From: Lentinula raphanica
Lineage: Eukaryota > Basidiomycota > Agaricomycetes > Agaricales > Omphalotaceae
Direction of reading: 5' to 3'
Length of the DNA: 64,000 bases
NCBI GenBank assembly: GCA_027919835.1
Contig: JANVFP010000001.1
Span: 62,001-126,000, forward strand
How positions within the stretch are numbered: position 1 is the stretch's first letter; each line of letters opens with the position of its first letter. Below, piece by piece: positions 32,017-44,523 of this stretch. The translations under genes were made by a program, and so were the position numbers. The notes below the pieces were generated by a model. The model did not search any database. It saw nothing but the letters and a program-made list of their open reading frames with translations, and was not told where the DNA came from.

Positions 32017-33802
32017 ATGTCTATTGACGTTCTGCCTTTCGAGCTCTTATCTGAAATCCTCAATCTCTCTCGCGATGTCGAGACCCTTTATCAATCTGCA
32101 CTAGTTTGCAGCGCATGGAAGGAGGCTGCGTTGCCGGGTCTTTATAGGACGATCACGCTGAAGACTGTTCATCAATCGGTGGGTTTGTCTGTTGATTCTG
32201 TCTTGAAGCGGTTGTTCAATCATTGATAGGACCACGGTCTGAATTTTGGGGCGCTGGAGACGTTGGACAAGTACGTCCACTTACGGCCGTATGTTCGAGA
32301 GGTCAAGTTCCTTTGTGAGTTACCTGTACGCTTTTATGCTGTCTCTGGACTGAACGCATATATGAATCCTAGTCGTACTTAGCGACTATGTTCGTCGAAC
32401 TCGCCACACCAGTACAGATCACAAACTACCACCCAACATCTGGGTCGACTCCCTCGCCAACCTACCCAACATCCAATCCTTCACCTTCTGCCATACCCCC
32501 TTTCTAACCTACCCCCAGTCTCAGAACCGCTTCCTTCCCATCCCACCTGAGATCATCGACCTAACCGCTGGTGCACTTTCGAAATGCGACTCGTTGGATG
32601 AATTGAATCTCCTATACCGTGCGACGCCTTCTGATATCTCCCGGTTGAGTCGTTTGAGGAATGTCCGATCTGTTCGGCTCGGGCTTCCATCTAGGGAGGT
32701 CCTTGTCGCCGTCCGACCCTGGATCGAGCAGTGTGATTCGTTCAGCATTAGGGTGAGTGACCCCTGTGGTTTTTTTTTTGTGAAATTTTGCCTCTTACAT
32801 CTTATTCATATGTAGGATGCATACGCACTCGATTCATTAATCACCATCCGACCTCACGTCGCGAACCTCTCCATGCTCCACCTAGGCCCTCACCACGCCC
32901 TCAGCAATCGAGACCTACTCCAACTCCTCCACTGCACCACCCAACTCCAAGAACTCGACGTGTTCTACGACAACTTCCTGAACGTTCAGCTGGTCAGTCT
33001 ATCCATGCTGAGTGACTTTGTATGTTGCGATGTTCATCGTTATTCTTCCGCGGTTCAGTTGAACAAGGAGAGCAGGTCGTCGTTGAGTTTGAAGCATCTG
33101 CAGAAGGTGGTTGTGCGCCATCAGGGGGTGGCGAATAAGTCGCAGTATATGGAGTTGTTTAGCTGGTTGGAGATTGTCACGGCGGGGGCGCCGTTGAAGT
33201 CGATCTCGGTTCTTTCTGATGATAATAGGGAGTGCAATTTCGCGTTGCCGCTCATGAATTTGCTCGCGAAGAAACCTCAGCTGGAGTTTCTCAATATTCC
33301 TCATGTGGTCCTTCGTCAACAGTCGTTGAAGACGTTGTTTGGAAGCCTGAAGAACCTCAAAGTCTTATCTATCATGCTCGTGGACGTCAATATCCTGGTC
33401 AGTCTGTTTGTCCACGAATCGAGATGTGACTTATGCTCATACTGCTTTTCGTTGTATTGCAGAGCTTCTATACTTCCGCCTCACCTGGAGAGCTCATCTT
33501 TAATCTATCGGCGCTCTATCTTCGTTCGACTAGGAATACCTGTCCGTATTCATCAGTCACGCCCCAACTTCGTCAAGCGATGCTGTCTCTGAGGGGGAGC
33601 CCCGGTCATCTTCGACGTTTGACCCAAGAGAAACAGACGTGGAAAGTACGTAGTTGTCTGTTGTCTTTGATTGGTATTTTTCTTATGATGGCTTGAACAG
33701 GCATTGTGGACTTCAACTTCGCAGACTGTACGGCAGGGTATTGACCCGTTGAAGGACGAATATGGATCGTACAGCAATGCCACAGAGGAAGATGGATGGT
33801 AA
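32017..33802 (+). CDS. F-box protein
   Basis: Seven exons. The N-terminus MSIDVLPFELLSEILNLSRD and LVCSAWKEAALPGLYRTITL is an F-box; it should bind Skp1 in an SCF ubiquitin ligase. Later exons carry leucine-rich stretches: NFGALETLDKYVHLRPYVRE, SLANLPNIQSFTFCHTP, DAYALDSLITIRPHVANLSM, LLHCTTQLQELDVFYDNFL and LEFLNIPHVVLRQQSLKTLF. The protein closes with KDEYGSYSNATEEDGW and TAA at 33800. One intron (32993-33058) is 66 bases without a stop, so it could be retained without breaking the frame. It is not close in sequence to the F-box pair at 15 and 23 kb. Target unknown. Confidence 0.8.
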
Positions 33803-33991
33803 GATTTGTAGATTTCCTGGATGCGGAAAGTATAAATTATTCATTAAGGATGTTCATGTACTTGTATCATAAATATTGTTGTACACAGGTCCAAGTACAG
33901 ACTGTGTATAGATAAATGAAAGGAAGTAGGTAAGCAGCAGAATTGTTCTACTCGAGAACTGTACTGTTCTTTGGTACGTTCCACGAGTCAT

Positions 33992-36402
33992 TCAAGGGAG
34001 TTGAGCAGGGGTAAGGCTGTCATAGATGGGGCAAAGCTCGTCCCATGCAGCTATGAAACATCATACAGCTCAGTAAAGAACGAGGGTTTCAGTTTACATA
34101 AGATGAAACTTACGAGTCGTAATGTCTGTCCCTTTGACCAAGTTAGGAGCTTCGGCCATAACCACGGCGAGACCGCTGAGACATTTTGGTCAGTTCATGT
34201 TTTCAAGGTTACCGACTTTGAGAATCATGGTACTTACAACTCCAGATGAAGGTCAATATGGCTTTATGAAGCAAAGGGTGGTTAGTATGACAGTGACGCC
34301 GGAGATAAGTAGCAACCAATGAGACAGACGCACCAGTGCAAGAACCAAGGCCCAGGATTATCAGTGACGAATCTGATTGTTGTCTGGTTGTCTGCACCTA
34401 CTGCGGTGACATCTCGACGGACCTAGGGAGTTATATCAAGCCATTTAGAGGCTGCTTACGGACAGTTGTCATGATTCAGAACTTACGGGATTATCATAGT
34501 TGTAAGTAGTGTTGTCAGCGCTTCGGACGACACTGAATGAGTGCTATACAAGGAACAATCAGAAATCTGGTTCTAGGAGAACCTCATCGGTTATTCGACG
34601 TACTCCGTGGAGATGGAAGGGGTGCGGCCCGCCTGGAGTGTTGTTTGCGAAGAGATTGACCTCGATAGTCGTATTCGACGGCAATGTGTAGACACTCCCG
34701 GGAGGCAAGAGATCCTGAGCAGCCTGAGCACCGCTCAAGATCTGTAACAGCACAGGAACAGTCGGCGGAATATATTGCACGTCCTGCATGAAAAACTGAG
34801 CGGGAGGATTGAATCCGAGTGTCAGATTCACAACGTGGCCGACGCCTCCGGGGAAGGGTAGACCAGGTGCAGCGGGATCTTCGAGAGGGTGGAGCATGGA
34901 TTCGGTCAGTTGCACCCCGGTCGAGTTGGTTGTTGTCGGATCGGCATCGGGGGCGCCTTGGTAGCGCAGGATGGCAGAGTTGAGGCCGTCTATGAATCCA
35001 GACAGGCCAACACCGGAACTGGACAGAGCACGGACCCAATAGTTGTCTACAGGCTGAGATGCGTCTAAAACAAAGGAATAACGTTGACCGGGGAAGATCT
35101 GGATGGAGTCGACTGTAGTAGGTTCGTGATTCTCGCCATCGACTTCGATGATCGTCAGTTTATGGTTGTCGATGGAAAAGACGTGATTGGCATCGCATGC
35201 GATTGAGATCAAACGGAACCGATAGCGTTTTCCTTGTTGGACGTTGATTACTGCGAGCGGGACAGCAGGCTGTGTGACAAGGGCTTAGAACGCCTACTAC
35301 TAGTAATCGTTTCAGTATCATGAGGACTTACTCCACCAAGATAGCGTCCTTTCCCATTGATTAGAGTGGCATCGGCAGGGGGAGCAACTGCGGCTGCGAT
35401 TAGTTCAGTACTGGTATTGTGGAACCTGTGCAGGGAGTTGTTCAATCATCGATCGTGACACACTAGAGTAGCAAAACATCGGGATACTTACCAGTCGGCG
35501 ATGGTAAGCACAGTAGATTCTGTATCGCCGATTCAGTCATTTGTTGCCTGGACGCTGGAAGAGATCTTACCGTCATCTACATCGTACAAGTAGGCTTGTG
35601 GATCTTGAGGGTCATAAACTACGAGAGGACCCCGAAGCCCGTCGCAGTACTAATGCAAGATTTAGACGGACTTTGGTTAAACACTAGCAGATATTGTCGG
35701 ACTTACTTGGACCGCTATATGTGAATGATACCAGAATGTCTATGGTGATGGTCGTCAGCAATCACAACCTGGAGAGGAAGGAATATCATACCCCTGCTTG
35801 GTCCGGCACCTGAAAATCGTAGAGGAACGAGTGATTGGCTGCGATAGGACATTGAGAAACGAACGCGACGCCGTCTGCATAGTTGGTTGTGTGCTGAAAG
35901 AGACCATGCCAATGCTGAAAAGAAATAGGGATTTCGTGATGAGCTGACTCGGATAGTTTTGGATAACCACAACTATACTCACAATGGTGGTACTTCTAAC
36001 CATGCTCGGGTCGGTGAGCACGTCTGTGACATTGAGAGCAAACCTGTCGCCCTGTTGATCATGGGGTCAAAACAACCTGAACGGAACGAGAAGTGCATAT
36101 TAGGTGTAAGAAGATACCTTGTTGCCCGATATCAATGGTCCTGGAAAGGTTACAGCAGATGGATTGCCAAATCCTGCGAGAACAGTTCTACGAATACGTA
36201 GATGAGTCAAGATGTAGGAAAAAACCACGACGAATGCTCACGAGCGTTGAAATCCATCTGGAGCGAGTTCCTTATTGGCGACGAAAATGTTTTCGTTTAC
36301 AGTTTTGCCATAAGTTGATGAAGTGGTACTATCGCGTATAACTTCGGCTCCAGACACGAGGCAAGCTAGCCCGGACGCAAAAAGAGAAATGAGGGGAATC
36401 AT
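33992..36402 (-). CDS. laccase (multicopper oxidase)
   Basis: A secreted blue copper oxidase in 14 exons. The signal peptide is [19 protein letters not shown]. All four copper motifs assemble on splicing: [15 protein letters not shown] (L1), [19 protein letters not shown] (L2), [15 protein letters not shown] (L3) and PWFLHCHIDLHLEFGLAVVM (L4). The cysteine-histidine tripeptide and the ten copper histidines are therefore present. In L4 the residue ten places after the T1 cysteine is Leu, and the common Trp and Ala of HIDWHLEAG are Leu and Phe here. Laccases oxidise phenols with reduction of O2 to water, in lignin and pigment chemistry. The stop is at 33994; a TATA box lies 77 bases before the ATG. 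Several exons are tiny (exon 5 about 11 codons, exon 7 about 10), normal for basidiomycete laccases. Confidence 0.93.
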
Positions 36403-37172
36403 TTGTGCAGGGATCACTGAAGGAACGTGACTAAGTGTTCAGTCGAAAGCCTGAAGACGAAGGAGTAGATGTGCAGCCTTTTTATAGTCTTCCCCCAAAA
36501 TCACGGCAGCGTAAGATGGCGCTGTTGTATAGTAGGAGGTTTGAGAGAGTAATGACTCGCCATATTACATCTCGGATCCTAGAAAAGTCGGCGAGAGAAC
36601 ACTGGTTCCTAGCCATCCATACGAGTACAGTATACGAAATCCTGTCAATAGCGGCAAGTAAATGGGTGCAACGACCGAAAGAGGTTTTAACGAATGTGTG
36701 TAAAACAGCCTCAAACCTTACAGTCGCCCTGGATTACCTACCTTGCCATTGTTCTCAAACCATTTTCATACTAAAACCGTAATCAGTGTACTATTTCGGG
36801 GCGCCACAGATACACAAGCAGTATACGGTGCCACCGTATCGCTGTAGATGCGCGGTAGGTAGTGGTACTGAATTTTGAGAGATAATTACGACCAGCGACA
36901 CCTGTAGAAGTTTGGTATGCTTTGTACAACCTGATTAGTAGGTGTAAGTTTTCCGATTCGTACGAGGACGCCGGCACAGGACCTCAACAGACCTCGACAA
37001 ATACGGCTCAAATTCACAGATATGTCGAAAGTTTTGCTACATCGGCCTTATACAACCCCTTGACAATGATACGATCCTGGTGGACCCGTATGTTGAAATG
37101 GCGGAGACAATGGAAGTGGAGAAATTGAAAGCATGCAGCTTATGTAATTCGTTTTTCTTCATCTCCTCAACA
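36403..37172. other. shared upstream region, laccase and uS7m
   Basis: This is a divergent intergenic region. It holds the laccase TATA box and probably the leader of the ribosomal protein gene. No further gene is supported. Confidence 0.5.
36479..36486 (-). promoter_or_regulatory. TATA box of the laccase gene
   Basis: TATAAAAA on the minus strand, 77 bases upstream of the laccase start codon, a usual distance for a basidiomycete laccase. Confidence 0.7.
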
Positions 37173-37978
37173 ATGGCTGCCAGATTAGCAACCGCGCGTT
37201 TTTCGACTCTCCGCTCAGAATTTAGACCTCCCACACGCTTGTTCCTCTGCTCTAGGCCTATCTATAGCTCTCTATCTCAGAATACAGCATCTTGGGCCAG
37301 ACGGTCCTGGTCGTCCTCGGCAATAAACGGTAATGCAAGTCATGACGCGAACTCGGCCGAGAACAGTGCCTTCGACGTCCTCGCTAACGACAGCGGTCCA
37401 TCATCTATCATTGGAAGTGTCGACCCTGACCTGGACATTGAACTGCCCTCCAGTGTCTTCGAAGAGCGCTCCAATCAGCCCGTGTTAATCAACATACCAC
37501 CTCAGCAGGATCCTCTACTCGAATACCTTGCTTCCCGACTCATGAACCATGGTCACCGGGCAAAGGCTAATCGAATCGTTGCGCGTACACTTCTCAACAT
37601 TCATGCGTACACCCGGGCTCCTCCTTTACCCATTCTGCGCGAGGCTATATTCGCTCTGGCGCCCGCTGTGCGTTTGCTGAAACACCGGCATTCGACAAAA
37701 ACAATCTATAGACCGGTGGCGTTGAGCGAGAAGCAGGGTATCTGGTGGGCAGTGAGGTGGCTACTGGAGGAATGTAAAGGACGACAGGGAGGACCGATGG
37801 TAGAAGAAAGGCTGGCGAGGGAGATCATAAAAATAGTGAAAGGTGAAAGTAAAACATTAGAAAAGAAGGTTGAGGTTCACAGATTGGCTATGGTTAATCG
37901 GTAAGTGTTCTCTGTGTACTCATTGACATCGACTGATTCCTGCCTTCTAGTGGAAACATTGGGAGCAGAACAATGTAA
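37173..37978 (+). CDS. mitochondrial ribosomal protein uS7m
   Basis: Two exons (37173-37900 and 37951-37978) encode 251 residues. The start at MAARLATARFSTLRSEFRPP gives an Arg/Ser/Thr-rich mitochondrial presequence; the upstream in-frame extension lacks one. The S7 core lies in the second half: QDPLLEYLASRLMNHGHRAK, ANRIVARTLLNIHAYT, PILREAIFALAPAVRL, RPVALSEKQGIWWAVRWLLE, LAREIIKIVKGES and the closing HRLAMVNRGNIGSRTM, which is completed by the short second exon. uS7 organises the head of the small ribosomal subunit by binding 16S-type rRNA. A long acidic, low-complexity linker separates presequence and core, as in other fungal copies. Confidence 0.92.
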
Positions 37979-40290
37979 TTTGCGTATTTGGTCATTTCTC
38001 GACGGAGGAAAGCTATCTTAATGATCATTAATTTTGGATCATACTGATCTCCACAATCATGTCTTCACGGGTCAAAAACAGCAATCAACTGCCACACTCT
38101 GCCACACTGCACTTTCGAGATCTCAGCTCGGATTATTCAATTAGAAGGCCACAACAAGTGATACGAAGCAACATGACTATTCTCCAGTGGTAGACGCACT
38201 CTACACTGTCTGATTGTTGCTCTTGCCCTTGCCAAATGGCTGATAGATGGATATCCATATCATATAGATCGCCTCTCTTACGAGCATGGTATCTACGTCA
38301 AAACCCTCGACGACCTTCAATGAGTCGCTTGATACAGGTATGCACGTCTTCCGAAATGATTAATTTGAACCACCGTCGATTCACCTGATATTCCAGACTC
38401 TTGCGACTCTATTGTATAGGCGCAAAGCTACGTGTATACTGCCACACAAACAATTGGGTTAGCCACATTGCTTTCAGTGTGATGAATGAATCCTAAAGGG
38501 TTTTGGTCTGTTCCGTATTCTTGAATCCTTAATTCGGGTATCTGAGACTTGGCACAGTGCGTGTTAGGTGCCTGAAGAGACCCAAATGTGTAGCGCGGGT
38601 ACAGTGACTCGAACGACGGAAGTTCACGATATGTTTTCCGCCAGTCCGTCTCCAACTGAAGGCCGCCCAGTTACTCTGACTCGAGACTGACAGATGTTCC
38701 AGGTTGGCGATCTCCAGATTGAACCCTCGTCTTTTCGTACTATGCGTTGTTCTTTCGGTTTTACGGCTTCTGCAAGCATAGCCATACGCGTATTCATATA
38801 GCTCTTTTCATTTGACCGACTGGCTGGTACGCATTGATGGAATTGGTAAGCTCATACTTTCTTGCAAGCTGCCGTCACTTTGTCGCTACTCGCTACTCAT
38901 GGGTTATGTTTTGTGTATGTCAGACGTTTCATTCGTGTTATATACTCTAGGCTATTGAGTGGAGGGCGCATGCGTGAGGGAAACTCGAAACAAGGGAGTT
39001 GTAGGGCGCTAGGTTAGGACAGGTTAGGGCTCGGAGCTTAGATGGTGAGCCTTTTTCGCTACTCATGATGTCTAACGTGTCCTCACGCAACTTTTCCTGA
39101 TCCGCTGCAGCGCTCCTAAATAGGTGGTGGAGTCCGAAATGTGGTTGGTTCTGAATCCGCGAGGAGTGACCGTATACTCTCGTATACTACGTACTCAAGA
39201 ACGGGCCACGCCCCACATTCAATGTTGAGAACCGATACGACGGGCACGCAGAACCAAGGTCTCTCAGGCAGAGAGGGGCTCGGCTTCTAAACAACAGATT
39301 TCAGCAACGAAAGGATTGATGCTTAACCTGAAGTCGGAGCGATGCCTAGCGATGCACGACGACTGAACATGACATCAGCGAGACTGTGTCATCAGTCCGG
39401 GTAGAGTGAATCTTATCTCTTCACGCCCTTCCTGCTATTCGGAGCCTTCCAACGTGCAAAATGCCTCGAGGAAAGGAGAAACTTTTGATCCCGGTTTTCG
39501 CATCTCTGCTCTCGTTAGCGTTGATCGATTACTAGACCTGCGAAGACCTCTACCAGCCTTGACACACCTGCGACTTCTGGCAGAACGAATCAATCGAGTC
39601 ACGAACACCACCCAGTGCTCGCCGGAGAGTTTCAGTGGATCTGTGGAACATACATATGTACGTCCTCAAGCGACAGTCTTACCGCTCTGCTGTTTGAGGC
39701 ATTTTATCATACGTGTCAATCTCTGTCAATCTTCGCAGAACAAGATCCTTCCTGATCCTTCCAACTCTTGTTCCAACTTGTTCCAACATGCCTAGGTTGC
39801 GTGTATCATTATTATCTCAAAGTACACGCTTTGATGACAGTTTATGTCACCGTTAAAACATTTGCGCATACTGCATTAGGCTGCATGACATGGGATTGGT
39901 GCAGATTGGTACTTCATATCAACTAGAGATATTACCTCTGACACGCTAGGCATGAAGTCCTGAAGGCTGAAGATGCTTTTTCATCAACTCGAGGTCATGC
40001 TTCACCGTCGATTCCTATTCGCATAGCGCGAATACGTCTAGATGCACTGAAAACACACCAAGTCCCATCACAGGACTGCAGAGTTAGGAGTTGGGGGGAT
40101 TTTCGGACCGACCAATTGCGGAACAGGCCTTCCGACAATCCGAGATTCTCTGGCCCTGTGTTTACTCTGCGTGTTTACTCTCCAAGTGTAAACAAGATCC
40201 CTGCCCCATATAAAATCAAATAACCCAGAATTCCCCTTCCCCACAGTTCGCATCTCTTCGTTTCTGTACTTTTTCTGGGATTTATTGGCA
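37979..40290. other. gene-poor region
   Basis: The longest gap in the window. A 129-codon open frame at 39406-39795 has no recognisable domain. A short hydrophobic peptide start (MPRGKEKLLIPVFASLLSLA) opens at about 39461 but ends after 24 codons. Nothing else could be supported. Confidence 0.45.
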
Positions 40291-42297
40291 ATGTCCAAGC
40301 TACCAGAAGCCGAAATACCTTATGTGGTGCAGTCTAGCGACATTATGCCGATTGAGGCTACGTTCGCTCATCCTCAACCCCCTCTGGCCGAGCTTGGTGA
40401 ACCGTTGAATACGGAGAAAACTATTGTTCCAACCGTGAAAGCAGATACAGAGTCAGCCACGACATTGATCGCTCTCGAGGATTCATATCCTGACGGCGGG
40501 CTTCGCGCTTGGCTTGTTGTTCTTGGATGTTTTCTCTATGCTTGCACGGTGTTGTACGTCGTCATAGTTCTTAGTGACTGCTGTATTACTGAAGCCTTCT
40601 AGTGGTTGGGGTCTCAACTGGGGTGTACTCCAAGATTATTATCACACGACAATGTTTCCCACTACTAGCCTCAGTGTACTGAACACTATCGTCGGACTAG
40701 CGAACTTCGTGAGCATGCGGCAGGTCGGTGTACGTTGATGCTCATCAGGACTACTAATCTACTAGACAATGAACGGGAGCTCGTATCTTTTCGGGGGCTT
40801 GGGTGATCGTTAGTGAGTTTCTAACTTTATCTATAGAAGCAACTTGAACTGACCGTGTGTATCTTATGATAAGTGGCTACAAAGTTCGTCCTATGCACTC
40901 ATTTTATTTTCGTTAATAACTGTTTTTCCAACAGAAAATGATTGCCATTAGTTGCTTTCTGGCATATCTATGTCTTCTGGCTTCGGCATTTGTTACAAAA
41001 GTGTATCAACTGTTTTTATTTCAAGGGTGCCTATTCGGTCTTTCCCAGGGCATTGGGATGCCGCTCTATTTTTCGCTATGTTCGCAGTGGTTCTTGAAGA
41101 GAAGAGGGCTAGCTACAGGAATAGCTGTCAGCGGTAGCGGTATCGGAGGAGGGATAGAAACATTGATCATGCGTCAATTGTGGGTGCTCTACTCCTCTCA
41201 TATCCGTAATCTGCTTAAGCCTTATTCACCCGTTACATAGAATCGTCAGAATCGGCTACAGGGATACTATGCTCACGTTCAGCTCCATACACGCAGTGAT
41301 CTGGATATTTGCGTGGTTTCTGCTCAAGGAACGTTTGCCTCCTGGCATAAACCCTACGGCCAAAAAACGTTGGCTTCCGAAAAAGATTACAGGGTCCTTC
41401 TGCAGCGTCGCTCTTAGCATGTTCTTCGGTGTCTTCGGGTACCTGGTGAACTATTCTATCCTTCTCGCTAATTGTTTTTCGGAAATTGACAAACCCCATA
41501 GCCTCCTTACTATCTGAGCGCAACGTACACCAGGCAAATGGTCCCTACTATCAATGCCAACTCTCTTCTTGTCACGGTTCCTCTGATCGTCATGAATTTC
41601 TGTCGTGAGTCTGGATCTATGATTGCTATAGTTCAACGATCGTATTGAACCAGGGTTCTCTCACAGTCGGTATCGGAAGAGTAAGGAATCGCGCGATCTC
41701 ATTTTTTCTTCGTCCCATTCCCTTGAATCTGATACACCTTGTTCCGATACTCGGAACCGCTATGTTAGATCTCGGCGGGGCGTTTGGCTGATATTTTTGG
41801 GGCGACGAACATGTTCTTCTTTTCTTTCTTAGTCGGTGGTTTGCTTCAGATGATTTTCTGGACCTTTGCTCGGACGTACCCAGCCATCGTCGTCTTTTCT
41901 ATCCTGAACGGACTGGTTGGCTCTTGGTTCATGAGCCTCCTGCCTGTCGTATGCGCAAAGTTGTTTGGCATTGAAGGTCTCTCAACCATTACGGGATTCA
42001 TGATATTGGCGAATTCACCAGGTGAAGGACCTTCCAGTTCTCGAGTCTCCTTCATGGTTACCTATACAACGCTCGCAGGTCAATTCGTGGGCACTACAAT
42101 CGCTGCCTCGGTGCTTTCGGCTACCAATAACAATTGGACAGCGGTCTCAATTTACTCGGGCTCCATGCAGATTATGGGTGCGATTAGCATTTTATACGGT
42201 ACGTTTCGACAAAACCAAAGTATGATGCGCACACGACTCATGATACGCTTCATTAGCTCGTTTTCACAAGGAAAGGCGTATTTTCGTCAAGGTCTAA
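40291..42297 (+). CDS. MFS transporter, monocarboxylate (MCT) type
   Basis: About ten introns. The polar N-terminus leads to the MCT entry motif PDGGLRAWLVVLGCFLY, then WGLNWGVLQDYYHTTMFP, GSSYLFGGLGD, a second exon block ISCFLAYLCLLASAFV, GIGMPLYFSLCSQWF, KRRGLATGIAVSGSGIGGGI, FGYLPPYYLSATYTRQMV after splicing, LGIGRISAGRLADIFGATN, LLPVVCAKLFGIEGLST and a final RFHKERRIFVKV. Twelve helices are expected. Such fungal proteins move monocarboxylates or related small acids. The region around 40813-40935 is unclear: a small exon with GYKK-like codons should complete motif A, but no GT donor fits the expected frame. It ends tail to tail with the BVMO gene, 163 bases apart. Confidence 0.82.
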
Positions 42298-42460
42298 GGT
42301 ACGGAACTTGGAAGATCTTTCAGCTAACACTGCAGTAGAAAGTTCGTGAAAAAGAGTCGATGCGACTCAATACAATTAGATGTGATGTTTAGAGCTACAC
42401 AGTATCTATATCCTATATCGTCTCTGGTTGAACCGACGAAATGACTGCGAAAACGACGGT

Positions 42461-44523
42461 TCAAAGACGAGCAAACTTCCCTGCTGCCACGTCGGAGGTA
42501 TCTTTGGAGAATACAAAGCCTCGATAATGATTGCTAGCGACGTCCGAGCACAGGCGTCCGTACTGGGCCAAATCCCCTTTGTAATTTGTAGGTTCTGAAG
42601 TCGACTTGGACAGTGAACGTTCGTTCAGTTCGAAAATCAATTGACGATACTCGATTTCGGCTTCACGAGTAGCTTCAATCCGCGTGAAGCCATTGCTCAT
42701 GGCATGGGTTACGCAGCCAATTATCCAGTCACTTTGGACTTCCTACAGATTCTTGAATGAGTTTATCATAACATCGGGTAACGAGGAAAAAGACGAACGC
42801 TACAAGTTGGACCATTACAGGACCCTGGGCTTTGAGGCCCATACATATAGAAGAAATTGGGGAAACCGTGAACGGTCATTCCAAGGTAGCTATAGACACC
42901 ATCACTCCACTTTTCAAGAATATCTGTTCCATCAGCTGCTCGAACTTTCAGTTCGGTATATGGCCCTGTGAACGTATGAAAGCCTGTAGCGAACACGATG
43001 ATATCAAATTCATGCTCTACACCATCTGCTGTTTGGATTCCAGATTGGATGAAATTTGATATCTCGCATTTGTTAAGATCTACGAGGTCAACGTTTTGTC
43101 GATTTAACACCTGAATATGTATGGACATAAGAATAAGAGAATTAGATCATTCTCACAGCGTAAAAATGCAAGGAACGTACATCGTAGTAGTCGATCTCCA
43201 GACTAGGGCGCTTCGCTCCAAAAGGATATGGTGGTATAGTTGGCGCAAGTATCTCCTGCTTGGCTTGATCATGCACGCGTTCACGAACTTTATCCCGCCA
43301 GAAAGTATACGCTTCATCGTTGGCTTTCTTGTCCGTAAAAATATCCATGTAGTTGTTCGTTACAAAACGCCAACCGCCAACAGTCCAGAGATCTTCAAAA
43401 AACAGAAGCCGCTCTTCGGGCGTGGTAGCATGAAGGCTTTTGGGGAATCTGTCGAAGCTGAACCCATCTAGTGATCATGAACAAGGGCTTCAGTCTCTTC
43501 AGTCCCTCCATTTCATGTTTGGGCGCTTACTGGGCGTTTGTTTACACCGACGGAACATGGCGGGGAATAACCTCTTCGATTCTTCTTGCGTCTTTCGATC
43601 TAGCTTCTTCTGCTGCATAGCCAACGCATAATTGGGAGTCCGTTGAAACACCGTCAGGTGTGCGACTTGCGAACCAATGGACTGAATGACCTATGTATAG
43701 TGACCATAATAAATCGGAGCGTGTCGTATGGGTACAAAGTGGGTAGCAATCGTCACCTGTACCCCGGAAGCTCCTGTTCCTATCACGGCCACCTTCTTTC
43801 CTTTAACATCCAAATCTTTGGGCCAGGATGCGGTGTGGATGCAGACGCCTTGGAAGCTGGTTATATCCGCGAATGGAGGAGTGTAAGGCTTTGACGCAGC
43901 CCCGATGGCCAGGATGAAGAATCGAGATCTTATCACGTAACCATCTTTTGCAGTGATGACCCATCGATGAAGGGATTCGTCAAATTGCGCGGATAACACA
44001 CGACTGTTGAATCGAATGTGCTGTTTGACGCCCAACGTGCGCTCGATGTGCTGATAGTATTCGCAAACTTCATCCCTACATGGAAATCGTTCCGTCCATA
44101 CCCAATCCTTCCAGACTTCTTCAATCGACAATTGGTAGAATGGAGCTTCAGAATCTACCCGAGCGCCGGGATATCTAGGTTCGAAGGATGGTTAGCAAGG
44201 ATCAAAGTTTATAGCAATGATAGTGGGAGTCAATACCGAGTCCACCACCAAGCGCCTCCCAGATCTGATTCAGCTTCCAGTATACGAACGGAGTATCCCT
44301 GTTTGCGGTAATGATAGAGTTGGTGAATACCAGAGTATCCAGCGCCAACGATCACGATATCCAAATCTTCTTGTACCTGCATTGAAGGGTAGGAGAAAGT
44401 AGGCTGGAGGTGAATTGTAGATCTTCTGTGATGGGGATTTCGTCTTCCTTCGCAGTGAAGAGAATGCGAATTATGTGACGGAGGTAGCACGATGGGGTTC
44501 CGTATGAAAGAGAGTATTTTCAA
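42461..44523 (-). CDS. Baeyer-Villiger monooxygenase (FMO family)
   Basis: A flavin- and NADPH-dependent monooxygenase in about six exons. The FAD Rossmann motif is DLDIVIVGAGYSGIHQLY and the exon ends GGAWWWTR-YPGARVDSEA across intron 1. The BVMO fingerprint FxGxxxHxxxWP is present as FQGVCIHTASWP, followed by the NADP motif VIGTGASGVQ. The second half gives VFQRTPNYALAM, FSFDRFPKSLH, FRDKV-like FWRDKVRERVHDQ, IIVFATGFHTFTG and YGPQSPGSCNGPT. BVMOs insert oxygen next to a carbonyl, making esters or lactones. The start may be 44523 or the later ATG at 44382. The C-terminal part is less like the family: a WY-G-N type motif is not found, so the last exon may be diverged or its splicing misread. 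Confidence 0.85.

Noticed and set aside
34584..35039. Arg-rich minus-strand frame inside the laccase
   Set aside because: A shadow frame of the laccase coding exon.
39000..39035. GGTTAGG-rich stretch as telomere-like repeat
   Set aside because: Only two imperfect units; no tandem array of TTAGGG.
39406..39795. 129-codon plus-strand frame as a gene
   Set aside because: Random-like composition, many rare junction motifs inside, and no splice or domain support.
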